From Atherix ibis (lineage: Eukaryota > Arthropoda > Insecta > Diptera > Athericidae), in the NCBI GenBank assembly GCA_958298945.1, contig OY282606.1, positions 93,813,696 to 93,877,695 of the forward strand: a stretch of 64,000 bases of DNA, written 5' to 3'. The position numbers and the translations under genes are program-made. Positions within the stretch are counted from its first letter, which is position 1, and every line of letters starts with the position of its first letter. Under the pieces are notes generated by a model. That model did not search any database and was not told the origin of the DNA. It saw nothing but the letters and a program-made list of their open reading frames with translations. Below, piece after piece: positions 46,840 through 59,804 of this stretch.

Positions 46840-48245
46840 TATCAATCTGAGTTAACTGAATTTTTACTCAACACGCAAAATCATTTAAGTATAAGGATTG
46901 AAGAAATTCAGATTGTGTAAATTCGCATTTTTGTAAATTTAAAGATCACAACCGTTGTTTGTAGGCGGCATTCTTCAAATTCCTCATAGTTCCTGTTGGG
47001 CTCACGATTGAAGAAGGCAAATTGGAAATCCTATAAACTTGGATAAATGAAATTTCACCTTCCCTTCATAATCGTTGTTCTATCCTTATCATTTTACAAG
47101 CCTTGTTAACGATGTGGTTGTGAATAAAGTCGAATATCCGAGTTCCTGCTGAATGCTGTGATAAATTAACTTCGATAAACTACCTTGTCAGTAGTATCCT
47201 TCGGAAAAGGATAAATGAATTTGTCTAGGAGTCTTACGTCTTGAATTCAGATTTTAAGACAAAATCTCGTTAAAAAAAACCATGCCCATAAAATTTGCGT
47301 CTGTATCTAATTTTGGTCTTTATCTCAATTTTACTCATAATTTAATGAATTATTTAACATTCTACTTTGAGGAACTTTTATTTCATATCAGACCATCCAC
47401 ATACGAGTGAGTACGTCCATATTTATTGGGTAAGAGGCTTAATTTCTAGTATATTAGATAAAAGCAGAAAAGAAGAAAAAAAATACATGGAAAAAAGGGA
47501 AATATTGTAGAAAATAATATTAACAACTCATTCACGTTTATTTCCAAATATTATTGCATGGAATTCGTTTTTGGTCAGATTCCATTTTCTTGCTTGACGG
47601 AACGAAAAATAATCTGCCTTGGTCTCGTAATCCCATAGCAATTTTGGACTACTATAGAAATGCTTAAAATGAACTGAATTAAATCATAGTTCTTTTTGTA
47701 CCTACAAACATGTCTTGTTGTTGCCATTGCCTTGAGGCTTTTTCCAACATGTTAGCCATTACGCTACTAAGAAAATAATCCATTCGAAGTGACCATACCA
47801 TAGGCTTTTACAAAAATAATATTATATTAATTGAAATTTGATTCGGCCACTGGAATTGTGATTGGATTCCTTCCTTGTTATTATTTTATTCTATTAAAGC
47901 AACAAAATATAATAGATTAATTCATAAATACATAGATTTTTTGTTGTTGTTGCAAATATGAACAATAGATACTCTCTCGTATGTATAATCTAAAAATAGT
48001 TTTCTTAAGAAATCTTTATTTATGAAAATATCTACAACAAAATTTATGAATTAATAGATATCATAATACTAATAATTTCATCGACAGAGACTAATTGTTC
48101 AGTAGAATTTTAGTTCTTAGTGAACTAAAAAAAAAATTATTAAATACCCGATTATCCGCACTGTAATTCGGAAGGATTAACCTAGTCATTTGACAGCTGT
48201 CAAATATGACAGTTGTCCAATATGACGTTTATTCAGTTTAAAGTT
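46840..48245. other. AT-rich stretch without recognisable features
   Basis: No gene, RNA or mobile element seen. A GACAGCTGTCAAATATGACA block at about 48190 resembles 25068 and probably marks a transposon end. Confidence 0.45.
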
Positions 48246-48249
48246 TACC

Positions 48250-49320
48250 ATTTTACAATGTGATCGTTTAACCGCTGACCAATACGTTCAAGTAAAAATT
48301 TTCCATAGGGATTGAGTTACGCTCTATCAACGCACCACTATTACTGATAGTTTACAGTCTGTACACAAGTTACAAACTGATTACTCCAACTGTTCGTGAC
48401 GAGGACTATCTAAACCTCTATTGTCATAAGCTTACAGGCGATATGAGTATTAATCACAGCCACCACGTTGCTGCCTAAGGCACCTCACCATTGTCGGGCA
48501 CAGTGTGTTTTAACACCATGGGGCACCCCGATTCCTGCGGTACCAATTTTAGTTTTAAGAGTACTTCGATTTGTCCTCGGCTCATTGAGCTACGGTAAGG
48601 AATCTTGTAAATCGCTAAGCACCACTAGGCCAACTCAGGTACGCGGGTTCAGCAAGACCTTGGTCTTTCACCCGGTTGTAGACACGTTGCCTCTCATTCA
48701 CCCATCATCCTCGCTCTTTTCACACGGTTGTAGCTACATTGCCTCTCATTCACCCATTATAAAAAGTGCATTGCAAATCTATTGAGGCATTAATAGCATT
48801 CTTTCCTACCTAACACTCCACTCACATCCACACTATCATTATTCACCAAGATTCCACATGTACCTAGGTCACGGAAATCACCGTTCAGGCCACACTCAAT
48901 AAGAAGGTGCTTGACACTCTCCTCCGGCGCCCTACAAGGGCATCTAGCCTCCGCAGCCAGACCACGGCTGTACAGGAACCCATTCATACTGCCGTGTTCC
49001 GTGACTAAAAACCCAAGGTACAGATCAAAGTCAAATCCATACGCAGATGCAAAGCACACATCCGAAATGAACATGTGCGTCCATCTGCCATTGAAACTAT
49101 CATCCCATCGACGTTGCCAAATTTCACACATTCTATTCACGACCAGTACACGCCGCTGTCGTGGACTAAGATCCTGAAATTCTTCATTCGTAGCCGGACA
49201 ACCAGCAATCGGGACGCCTCGCAGTAGACGGTAGTGGATGCTTTCACGCAGCTTCTCCAGGTCACATGGAATTTCTCCCATGAGAACCTGCATCGCCTCG
49301 GTTGACACAAAGGTGTGAAG
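48250..49320 (-). mobile_element. R1-like LINE 3' fragment
   Basis: The best-preserved C-terminus of the family, with 172 codons open on the minus strand from 49308. It contains LSPRQRRVLVVNRMCEIWQR, RWDDSFNGRWTHMFISDVCF, YGFDFDLYLGFLVTEHGSMN and a terminal finger ARCPCRAPEESVKHLLIEC (C-x-C...H-x4-C). The 3' tail (48300-48780) matches 11520-11870 and 63400-63840. 5'-truncated at about 49315, where DD41D-type sequence begins. Confidence 0.75.
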
Positions 49321-49379
49321 TTACAATAAGACAAAGCCGGCAAGACATATTGGCTTTTTTCGGCAAAAACCTCTCGATG

Positions 49380-49640
49380 GCAATTTACCTCCAAGATCGT
49401 GCAATTTGACGCAGTTGGATTTTTTCGTTTTAAAACAATGCAAAAAATGAAATTTGCGCAGAAAATGCTCAGACATTAAAGCATTTAGAATCAACATATG
49501 AGTACATCCATAAACAATCGAAATATACCAAAAAAAGGCTTACTAAACCATCGAAATATGTCAAAAAAGTCATCAAAAGTACCTGGAAAAAGATCATTTC
49601 TTGCAGGAAGTCTTTTAGTGGCTATTTAAATGATATTATA
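49380..49640 (+). pseudogene. DD41D-type transposase C-terminal remnant
   Basis: CCAAGATCGTGCAATTTGAC starts a piece equivalent to PPRSCDLTPLDFF. It is followed by decayed sequence and a tail (AAAAAGTCATCAAAAGTACC, CTTGCAGGAAGTCTTTTAGT) matching the C-terminal region at 21240-21310. Confidence 0.5.
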
Positions 49641-49644
49641 TATT

Positions 49645-50835
49645 GAAAAGGTCAAAATTTTTTTTATAGAAACCTAGATTTTAAGTGTGTTTTATTTAAA
49701 TATACTTTTTCCGTTGTACAAATTAGATAATCCCGTGTTGATCATTTTAAATTACCAAATATTACCAGCTACCATTTAGGTACATTTATATTTAAATTTT
49801 GAAACAAAAAAAAACATATTATTGCGGAAATTATATCAAAAATATCGTCCATCATAAGTTAAGGTATCGTCTTTAAGCGTATAAAAAATGACTACAAATA
49901 TATTCAAATTCTAAAAATAAATTCTTTATACTATCTCATCAAATATTCCGCCTTTTTGCAAAAAAAAATGAAGAAAAAAACGATATTACGAATAAGACAT
50001 TTTCACATTTTCTTACCTCGACTTATAAGAAAAATTCAATTACAAAACGAACGATAGGGAAATAAATTCAATTTTATTGTAGAACGAAAGTTGAGAAAAT
50101 TCTGTTTTCTATTGAAAGTCGGTTTAAAGTTAGTTTCGTAAAAATCCTAATAGACAGATAAAAAAGGAAATTTTGCAAATATCATATGTAAATGTGATTA
50201 AGGAGAAGTAAGTTTAGGGAATGTTATTAGAAAATTCACAATCATATAAGAAATTTATCTTTTTCTTATTGTAAAAGTTTTCTGCAAAATTGTTCTTGCA
50301 TGCACAATGAGAATATTTATCGCGTGATAAGCTCCAGAGCCAGGCGTCGTCCATAACGTTCGGAATGCGTTTATTGCTCTTGTTTACATACTCATAAGTT
50401 GGAGTAGGAGTATTTCCGTCAGCAAATGTTCATTAATGAGCTTTTTTCAACAATATACAATATATACAATACTTCCTGTAAGCCATATGTTTTAGATATA
50501 ATCGTTAAAGAAAAACAACAAAACAAACGTAAAATCATGCTTTCAAGTTTATTTGCTGTTCTCAGTAAATTATTAATTCGATATCATGTAATTTTCATAC
50601 GGTACGCCCTCATTTGAGATATTTCATCGAAATAATCAAATCGAAATTTAATCTGAATTGTTTTTGTTAATCTAAAAAATAGTTTATGACAGATGTGGAC
50701 GAGTATAGGATACTGTCAAAAATGTATGTATTTTTTTCTCTCAATGATAATGGATTTTTAATTAAGGGCGATTGATATTAAAATTATTAAATTAGAAAAC
50801 TTGTCTTTTTTGCAAATGGGATTAAATTTATTATT
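49645..50835. other. AT-rich stretch without recognisable features
   Basis: Nothing recognised. The 63-codon frame at 50426-50617 is not supported by any motif. Confidence 0.45.
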
Positions 50836-50839
50836 TAAA

Positions 50840-51347
50840 AATAACATCATTCGAACGGCTTCGTTTGCAAGAGATGATCCCAGAGATGATCTAATTTTGG
50901 ACAAGTCTTCCGCATAAACGTAGTCCTATAGAAAAAATTCCAAGGTCTGAAAAAGGTTCAATCTTGGCGACTAGCTGACATTAATATACCTGGAAATAAC
51001 GTGAAAACTTGGTCTGAACTAAGTTCCTTGTTTCAATTGCTGTGTGGTAAGTCCATATTGTCCAATTGAAGCAAAAAAAAATTTGTTATCATTGATGGAT
51101 ATCTCTCGCCCTATTGACAGTTTCCATCACGTCTGTTCTATTTTGAAAGCAATGCGGCTCTATGATGCCCCCTGACAAAAATCCACACCAGACAGTATGT
51201 TTTCCTGGATGCACTGCAAGCTCGTAGAACTGTTGTGGTTGTTTCTCGTCTCAGATACGACAATTTTGTTTCTTTACTTATCCATTCGGCAAAAAATTCA
51301 TTTTGTCTCTGGAAAATGAACTCCGTAACGCTGCTTTTTTTTATCAT
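50840..51347 (-). pseudogene. DD41D-type transposase remnant
   Basis: Minus strand, across frames: SVTEFIFQRQNEFFAEWISK (decayed DE-x-HF-L region), a piece KTYCLVWIFVRGHHRAALLS equivalent to KVTVWCGFLSGGIIGPYFF, then FFLLQLDNMDL (usual form FFLPQLDDMDV) and HTAIETRNLVQTKFSRYF. Finally PPRLNLFQTLEFFL-x-DYVYAEDL corresponds to PPRSNDLTPLDFFLWDYV. The domain order is intact but at least four frame changes are needed. The 69-codon frame at 51138-51347 is one part of it. Confidence 0.6.
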
Positions 51348-51349
51348 TT

Positions 51350-52032
51350 TAAAAAAATTTTGACAAAGAAATGATTTTTACGGCATAAGGTTAGAAATGA
51401 TTTCAGTTAATTTCGAAAATACACGTGATATTACTTGATCTATAATTTGGATATTTGAAGTAAAAAAAAAAACATATTAATTAGCTAGAATGCATTTGGT
51501 ATTATAATTTGTGAAAAAATTAATGTAAGCAAAATTGGGGTGATGTGTGAATTGTTTCACACAATTTTTTTTTCTAATTACAAATTCCGATAATATTTAA
51601 TTTTAATAGATAATAAGAATTAAAATTAACTAAAAGGTTACATTTCTTGTTAAATTTATTAACCGTCCAGCTTTGCACTGCGGAGATAATTTAGAATTTG
51701 AATTGAAATTTCTTCGAAACACGAATATGTGAATCCGTGTATTTCCTCATTTCACTTGACGCAGAATCTTTTGGGCCTAAACGAGTCTACGATATACTTT
51801 TATGTATGGAGATTCGGCATTCAGTCAATAGCGATCAAATGTATTTTTTGGATTTATTAAATTAAGTTGGTTATAAATAAGTAAAATTATTAAAAGGATG
51901 CTTAAGTATCAAATTTGGGGAAGTTTTTGTGGGTTTCCTATCATAGTTATTGTAAATTACTAGATAGAGAAGAATATTTAGCAATTTCACAGAATTAGTA
52001 AGTTTATTTCACCACCAGTTGTCCCAAAGTTT
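51350..52032. other. AT-rich stretch without recognisable features
   Basis: No supportable feature. Confidence 0.45.
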
Positions 52033-52040
52033 CTTCAGTT

Positions 52041-53345
52041 TTTAGATTAAAGAATACCTGAACAGATTTTCGTATTGTATATGCAATTTTCTGTCTGAAT
52101 TATTGCAGAAGCGGCGAGAAATCGAACTGCATGCATACATTTGTGTAAATTTTTTTTATGTAGACATGACACTCACTGCCATCTAGTTTTCGTAATAGGA
52201 ATTTATGGAATTCGAAAAGCATAATTAATATCAAATTGTATTTTTTTTTTAAAATACAATTTGATATTTATAAATATCAAGAGCCTCAATTTTGTAGACT
52301 TTCGGAGAGTTTTAAAACACACGATTCTCCAAGAAAACGGTAGCAAACCGAACTGCTTACATACTTTTGTTGTTTTTCAAGTTGTTATTTTGACACTTAT
52401 CGGAAAGTGCAAGTGAAGTGTGGTTGTTATGTTTTGTTTTTTTTAAGCATATACGAAATGGTAAGTATTTATATAAATAGTTATACTGTTGAGGAACTTT
52501 TTATTTCAGAAAATGAAGTGTTTTATAAAGGATTGCTGGTCATTCAACAAAATGAGGAAGCCGGGAATTTAACTTTCTTTCGGTAAGTTGACATCTTCAT
52601 TTCTAGTAGACAAATTAATAAAAATCTAGTTTGTGATGTGTTTAAATAGTTTTCAATGATTTATTTGGTCCAAAAAGTGGTTAAAAGGTGAAATGTTCGT
52701 TAAATGTAAACAAATGTGATGTTGACAGTTCAATATTTACCAGAAAATAGTTCAGTGGCAGTAAGAAAATTTAAGGGAAAGATTTGTTAATTAATATTTT
52801 AATTTCAAATTTAATTAAATTCAACGATCGTATTTCTCGTAATACTTTAACATTAAAATTTATATTTACTAAGTTTTGGTGTAGTTTTTAATTTCAACAT
52901 AATATCACATTCTCTCATTTAATTCATTTTGAATTTTTTTTTTATATTTGGAATGGATTTTTATTTGTGCACAGAATTGTTGTGATATAATCAAAATATT
53001 TGTATATGCTCTTCCGCATGATAATTTTGTTTTATTAAATAATATATAATAAAATACTCGTAAATAAATAATATTTTAAAATAGAATACTTTGTTTTATT
53101 GCAAATTTCCAAAACTAATATTCCATCAAATAACAAAATCCGCAAAATTAAAAAAATCAATTTGTTTACGCCTAAATGACATCACATATGAAAATGGTTT
53201 TAAACGAAAAGCACTGATTGGCCCCCACTGACTTACGCCGTTTCTGTTATTTTCCATGTGTGTGCGTTCTCTTACGAATGTATTGTCAACAAAATTTGGA
53301 CAGAATTTTTGTGTAGAGGCCTATCCAGTTCTTCTATAATCTAAC
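52041..53345 (+). mobile_element. P-like DNA transposon with THAP-like exon, copy 4
   Basis: A 1,305-bp element. Left end TTTAGATTAAAGAATACCTG; right end GGCCTATCCAGTTCTTCTAT then AATCTAAC. Flanks CTTCAGTT (52033-52040) and CTTCACTT (53346-53353) are an 8-bp target duplication with one mismatch. Inside, ATACGAAATG at 52451-52460 is followed by a small intron-like stretch (GTAAGT to TTTCAG, 52461-52509). After that comes a short exon-like piece MKCFIKDCWSFNKMRKPG, then NLTFFR in the next frame, before another GTAAGT at 52583. A C-x4-C followed by an FFR-type strand is how THAP domains of P transposases begin. The rest of the transposase is absent. Confidence 0.7.
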
Positions 53346-53359
53346 CTTCACTTAATTTG

Positions 53360-54780
53360 GAGTCCTTTCTACAGTATATGCCGAATATAGCGTAGCCACA
53401 TTTTAATAAATTATTTTGTAGACTTGAAAGGCAAATAATATTTTATTTTTGTACTACTTCTCGACCTTCGTTTGTAGACTTAGCTATGCATATAAAAATT
53501 GTAAGCCCCAAGGTTTTTCGATCTAAATGCTTGAATATAGTTCAACATCTACAAAAATATCGATTTTTTTTTTCTTGAATAAAGTCACAATTTGATATAG
53601 TCTCTAAAAATTATAATCCAATCTATTTTCTTGTATGTTGACCTGAAGTCATATGCAGGTCATCGTCTTATACTGTCATTTTACCGGAAACAGTTGATTC
53701 TGATTTTAAATTATTATCGAGTACGTAGTCTTTATTAATTTCAGATGAAAAACTGCATCGAATGGATTAAGTTAATTTTTTACAAAATTCAAAAATAAAT
53801 TATTAATAAAAATCCAGAATTTTGAACATTATACCTAATCAAGAAAAGAAAAAAATACTTATGATAAAATTAAAAATATTCATGTTATGGCAATGTTTAC
53901 AGAATTGATGAAAACTTTTTTGAATTTATTTAGCGGTTATGATTGGAAAATGTTTTTATTAGAGATACTCTTTATGTATATAATATAAACTACTTTTGTA
54001 AACATATTCTGTATGTTGATAAGTGCAAAATAGATGCAAAAATTATTATATGATAAATTCTGCTCAATACTTTTATTCTAATCCATTCCTAATCGTATTT
54101 TATTATATAAACGCTAAATAATTGCACTACCTTAAGACGTATTGGTTTTTTTACAGCACTTATAATCTTTAACTGGACGAATTTGCCCAGCGGCTTAAGG
54201 AATTCCAACAACTTTTTGGTCAGATTTCATATACTTTTATCACCTAGAAAGCTCATGCATTCAATACATTCGTAACCACATCAATACCCAATTTCTAATA
54301 CTCCTTTAACGTAATGGAGCAAGGACACAAATACAAACGTGTGTCAACAGAAACACAAACGTCTGTCGAATTTTATAACGTTTCATATTCGTGTACTCTG
54401 AGCATTAGCACATCATAAATATACGAAAGGATAAAGTTATTATCGAATTACATATGAATTTTACGTAGAACATAGAGTATTTTGAGTACATATAAGATGG
54501 TAGAACAGTGCCGTGTACTGTACTGTAAATATAACTTACGAAAATGGGAAAATTACCTAAACTTTAGCCATCGTGGTAATAAGTTTTTATTAGATTACGT
54601 CAGGAAAAAATAACTTTAACTACTTCAATATTATATTTGTTGGCAATTCATTTTCTTATATATGATTTTGTGATGAACTTTATATCAATTCAGAATCTGT
54701 ATACAATGGTCTGTTGATTGTTTAAAAAAAAATGAAGCTCTCAAGTTACTTTATATATTGTAGAAATTACTATAAAAACG
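53360..54780. other. AT-rich stretch without recognisable features
   Basis: No gene or transposon recognised. Confidence 0.45.
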
Positions 54781-54783
54781 AGC

Positions 54784-56960
54784 TTTTTTTTATCTGCAAC
54801 TACAATTGTATTGTAACAAGCAGATTTACATAACATTTTAATTAAAAATCTTATGCATCATGAAGTGGGAGTAAACACCCATCGGCGTTTTTTCAACTAA
54901 TTGAAAATCTGTAGGCCATTGTCTCTTAAGTATGCGATGAGTATTTCCGGGGAGGTCAATTCTTTCACAAGTGAATTATGATGATAGGATAAACGGGAGT
55001 GAAATTTTTGATAGCGAGAAATGCACAGGTCCTGAACAAAGGGAACATTTAGATCACGAGGTATGACGTTGTTACGAATATTAAAGGGGACAAACAATTT
55101 TACAGAGAATTTTATATTGGAACGTTTCGTTGAATTCATTAGTCCAAATGGGTTTTATAATTGTATTGGATATTAAAAGTTTACTTTTCATTGTTAGTCC
55201 ACTAGTCGAAGAAGTTGTAGGTAACGTCAAGTGGCTTCAAGTTTTTTTAGTCTAGTATGAGGGTTCCATATTAATCTCTTGTCCAAATGAAGTCTCCAAT
55301 AACGTACTTTATCATATTGTGGAATCATTCTTGTATTATGGTATAAAGAGGTAGGTTTTCGTTGACAAAGTGTGAAAGTAATGTGAGTACTCTTTTCTGT
55401 TCATTTACCCTCACTCTTCATCTCTTAAACCAGGATTGAAGGTTGTGGATATGGCAGGATTTGTATGGGTAGCAAGTATGGCCGTATGATCTGCACAAGT
55501 GTCAATGATAGTAATAGGATCAAATGTAATGTCATGGGTATAAATATTATATAAAATGGGGCCAACGATACTGCCTTGTGGAACTCCGGTTAGAAGAGGA
55601 TATATTTCCGAGCATGTTGGGTTAATTGCAACTTGGAAAAATGACGTGGGGAGAGATATGAATTTATGATAAGCTTGAAGGAAAAAAGCTCTTGAGTTAT
55701 TAGAGGAGTCCAGGATGCCACATACGATCAAAAGCTTGGGAGATATCTAAAAAAACTCCAAAACACATTTTGGTGTTTTTGTATACTTGACGGTTGTTGG
55801 TTTTTATATGCTGTAAAATTCATATAAAAATTCTAGGATGCGTTATTTAAATTAGCTTTCAAAATCGCACGATCTTGAAAGCTAATTTAAATAACGCATC
55901 CTAAGAACTGTTCACGCAATCAAGCGAAAATGTATCGTGTTGTGTGGCTTGTGGAACGATTTTATTGAAACCACATATGCGCGACATTAAAATCTTTAAG
56001 TTTGAGCTAAGAATTCACGTTAATGGTCTCTTCTTCTTTATTTTAAAAAAAAAAATAGTCCAATGTACACTTTCAGACCAAAATCCTGACCAAACAGTCA
56101 GTTTTCACAGATGCAATGGCTTTTCCACAGTTATCTCTGAGTTTTCAGAGCTTTCTGTATGGGGTTATTTTACTTTTTGACACATCCACCAAGGGGAGAA
56201 TTAAGCCTTATCGGTGAAGAAGGCTTTTCACAAAACGTGGCTATGTCGGCATCACCACTTTTGTAGAAGATGTTTAAATTTTGTTCGTATTGTTTCGTTG
56301 TTAGGCAATCCGTAATGTAAAATGGCAAATCCTATCCTCAATAAATACTATCTTGAAAAAGATGTTTATTGGGATAGCTTCCAGTTGATAAAGATGTACT
56401 TTCCGAATCACAAAATAGATAACTTTTGAAAAAAAAATTACACTTATTAAATTTTATCAAATCGAATCAAAAGTGTAATTTATTGACTATGCCTCCATAA
56501 TTATTTTGAATAGAGATGCTTGTATCAATAAACATTTATAAAGTCAATTACTTTCCAGAGGAGTTCAGGATGCCACGCACGATCACCAGCTTGGAAGATA
56601 TCTAAAAATACTCCTGGGCAATACTAGTGCTTCTCAAAAGATGATGCAATGTGATCAACAACGCGATGGCATTGTTGAATTGTGGAGTGATCAGGAATAT
56701 TTTTTTCATTTACTAGGAATGGGTAGAGTCATTTTAATAGGAGTTTTTCAAAAAGCTTACCAAGAATTCGTAGGAGTTTGATAAGTCTAATTAAAACTAA
56801 AGCTTTTCGAGAAATTTGCTTCATAATAGGAGCTGTTATTAGATCATAACCAGGAGCTTTTTTTATTGTGAAGGCGCACAATAGTCAATTTAATTTCCGA
56901 TGGTTTAAAATTTTTGGGAGAAAAACTTGTAGGGACAAAACAAAAGGAACTTAATTTAAA
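54784..56960 (-). mobile_element. Jockey-clade LINE carrying a passenger transposon
   Basis: Minus strand, right to left: a region like FEKLLLKRL (about 56740), IPDHSTIQQCHRVVDHIASS and FEKH, PGVFLDI-x-QA (motif A, about 56590), then about 700 bp containing a DD41D-type piece, then motif A again (about 55735). Next come TGVPQGSIVGPILYNIYTHD (motif B, about 55580) and a C motif as CADH in place of YADD (about 55490). C-terminal pieces follow: RDLNVPFVQDLCISRYQKFH and SRLSYHHNSLVKELTSPE (54897-55060). The 3' end is an A-rich stretch after GCAGATAAAAAAAAG at about 54784. It is a sister of the copy at 19709-21054. Dead. Confidence 0.75.
55825..56420 (-). mobile_element. Passenger DD41D-type element inside the jockey copy
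   Basis: Contains a block matching 655-1075 (plus strand ACCACATATGCGCGACATTA and nearby TGTGTGGCTTGTGG) and an end-like stretch GTACTTTCCGAATCACAAAA near 56397. A short inverted repeat, AAAGCTAATTTAAATAACGC with its complement, lies at about 55835-55905. The equivalent insertion at about 20010-20155 in the other jockey copy is internally deleted. Confidence 0.6.
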
Positions 56961-56964
56961 ATAT

Positions 56965-58760
56965 TCAAGGCAATGATCATATCTATATCATATTATGCGA
57001 TGATAGTACTCATAGATAGCAGCTTTTTTTTCTATTCACTTTTAATAAGCAAAAACGAAATAAGCATACTAACGAATATTATCCAGTAAAATCCTCAAGT
57101 CTACTTTTTAGAATTCCCATTTTATCCCGTAAAAAAAACCTCTATAATAATAGTCTTGTTTATGTATTATCCCCAAAAACCACCAACGAATTAAATATTT
57201 CATAATAAAAGGTATTTGCAAACAAAAATTACTATAACAAGAAAAAAACAAGGGAATAATAAAAAAGTAGGGGTGGGGGGGGGGGGTGGTAAGAGGGAGA
57301 GATAGCCAAAATAAATAGGATTTGATGAGAGAGAGAAAAAAACTAAATTCTACAATATAATTGAAGGGAAGATGTAAGATGTTTATTTTATAGGCTTAAG
57401 AGCCTCAGGCGAAAATCTTTTTAGTTAGAGAGGAAGAATATACAAATTACAAACAAAAAAATTATAATATTATTATTATGATAAAGGACAAAAGGACCTT
57501 TCTAAACCATTTTCAAGTATTAATTTCGGTAAAAAAATTACGTAGAGATGTGGTTGTGTAAAGTTAATTTAACCTATTTTAAATTACTTTATGCTCATGA
57601 TACGAGTAGTCCGAATTCAAATTTAGTTCCTTAAAACAGGTAATTATCAAAAAGGATACAAATTTTTTTTATATCCTTTTAATAAGTGGACAATTTATTT
57701 TTTGTCTATATATAACAATATTACCAATTATTCTTTGGGAGTTTGTAAGAAAAAATTAAGAATCAAATTAAAAAAAAAATTGTGTTTAATCAAAATTAAA
57801 TATAATTGATAAATTTAAAAAAAAAACCCACATCCCATTTGACACGTATTTTAATATAAAAATAGCAAAATAATATTTTAGAGCTAATTCTGCAATTAGC
57901 ACATTTTATATCTAAGAACGATTTTATTTATTTCTCATATTACCAAAATAATACGAGTATCTAGCAATTTTCCCCACATTATATACACATGACTACTTTT
58001 CATAATAAATAATATTGCAATCAACGAAAATTGTTCGAAAACGATGACACTTAATATTTTGTTTATAGTCACCTGATTTTTTTTTCTTTTTGAAAACGGA
58101 AATCGGCAGGCGGATACGTCGATAAGTTATTTATTGATTTATGTAAATTTGTTCAAATAGAAATAATTCGAAATTTCATATTTATCTTAAATATTGATTT
58201 AATGTTAATATTTTTTTATTTTATATTTTTATATCAAATATAATAATTTTAATAAAAATAGATATCACCCATAAATCAAGATAGATTTTCAGAATATGAA
58301 ATTTGGTAAAATGTCCAGACGACAATATTATAGATATTAGTTTATGCATGAGTAAATATAAGGACGAAATATTTAATATAAAAATTTATAAAGATATTAT
58401 CTTATTTAATAATTACTTTTAACGAAAAATATAGTTGAGCTAAATCATTAACGATTATTGGTTGTTGAACAAAATTTGATTTATTTTAAATCTAGAAAAT
58501 TATAAAAAAAATTTGGCGATTTTTATACAGAGCAGCAGTTTTTCAGCAGCATAAACTCTAAATTAGACAAAAATAGCAGCATAAAATATAAACTAGACAC
58601 GTTTTTCTTGCTGGTTTTCTTGCTTGCTACCGTTCTGGCTGCGATGCCAGACATGACGTACCATTGCTTGTTGCGCTGTTTATTTTAAAGCGTGCTTGTT
58701 TTAACGAGACCCAATGAGGAAGCATTGTCTAGTCACGTGAGCTTTATAAGTAAATGACAT
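56965..58760. other. AT-rich stretch, possible degraded satellite near its end
   Basis: No gene seen. A G12 run lies at 57275-57286. From about 58530, AGCAGCATAAA is repeated, and the complement of 58600-58655 (AGCAAGCAAGAAAACCAGCA) resembles the satellite starting at 59805. The mariner at 58764 may therefore have landed in the edge of that satellite. Confidence 0.4.
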
Positions 58761-58763
58761 ATA

Positions 58764-59658
58764 CGAGGTCTGTTCAAAAAGTATCGCAAATATATTCGAT
58801 TTTAGATTTTTTGTGGCGTTATATTGGTATTCATGTCTCTCACCTATGCCGACAAGTTCGGCCATTTTGAATGTTCAGTTAATTTTTGACAGCTGTTTTG
58901 CTTGCACGTGTTTTGGCTCGTCTTCGATTTTTGCCCATTTTCGACCAAAAACAGCATCGCATTAACATTGCTAAGGAGCTGTTCGACTCCGTCCGCGACG
59001 ACCCAAATTTGCTCCAGAGAGCCATAACTGGTGACGAATCATGGGTTTATGGTTATGACGTGGAAACCAAAGCTCAATCATCCTAATGCAAGCTGGCGCA
59101 CGAGCCAAGACCGAAAAAAGCGCGCCAAGTTCGGTCGAATGTGAAGGTTTTGCTTACGGTTTTCTTCAATTGCAGGGGCGTGGCGCATCATGAGTTTTTG
59201 CCACAGAGTAGAACGGTCAATAAGGAATATTACCTGAAAGTTATGAGCAAGTTGCGTGAAGCAATCCGCTAGAAACGCCCGGATTTATGGAAGAACAAAA
59301 ATTGGCTTTTGCCATTTTTGTCCAAAAACAACACACTAATAATGCCGCAGCGACCGTATTCCCCACATCTGCCCCCCCCCCCCCCCCCTGTGACCTTTTC
59401 TTGTTCCCGAAACTGAAGAGCCCCATGAAAGGACGACGCTACGCTACGATTGAGGAGATAAACACCGCATCGAAGGAGGAGCTGACCAAGATCACAAAAA
59501 ATGATTTTTTGAAGTGCTTCGAGGATTGGAAAAAACGTTGGCACAAGTGTATAATATCTGGTGGGGATTGCTTTGAAGGGGACAAAATAGATAATCATGA
59601 ATAAATAAATAATTTTTGAAAAAACACAAAATTCGCGATACTTTTTGAACAGACCTCG
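58764..59658 (+). mobile_element. Mariner deletion derivative, copy 2, with both ends
   Basis: 895 bp, flanked by TA (58762-58763 and 59659-59660). The terminal repeats are CGAGGTCTGTTCAAAAAGTA and its complement at the right end, continuing ATCGC. The N-terminal DNA-binding domain is deleted at the same point as in 28962-29822 (ARLRFLPIFDQKQHRINIAK). First Asp: GDESWVYGYDVETKAQSS (about 59030). The second-Asp block is lost around 59300, replaced by FVQKQHTNNAAA. A C17 run (59372-59388) disrupts the start of the third-Asp region before FLFPKLKSPMKG. The C-terminus ends GDKIDNHE. Non-autonomous. Confidence 0.85.
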
Positions 59659-59804
59659 TACATTTGTTTGTGAAGGACCACAACTCCGGCTGAAACTAAA
59701 AACTCCAACGTCTGTTCTATCGTCGAAATAGATTTTGTCTTAATTTTTCAGTTGCAGTTCAATTATTGTCATACTGTTCAGTGTTTTGTTATGTGAGTGG
59801 ATTG

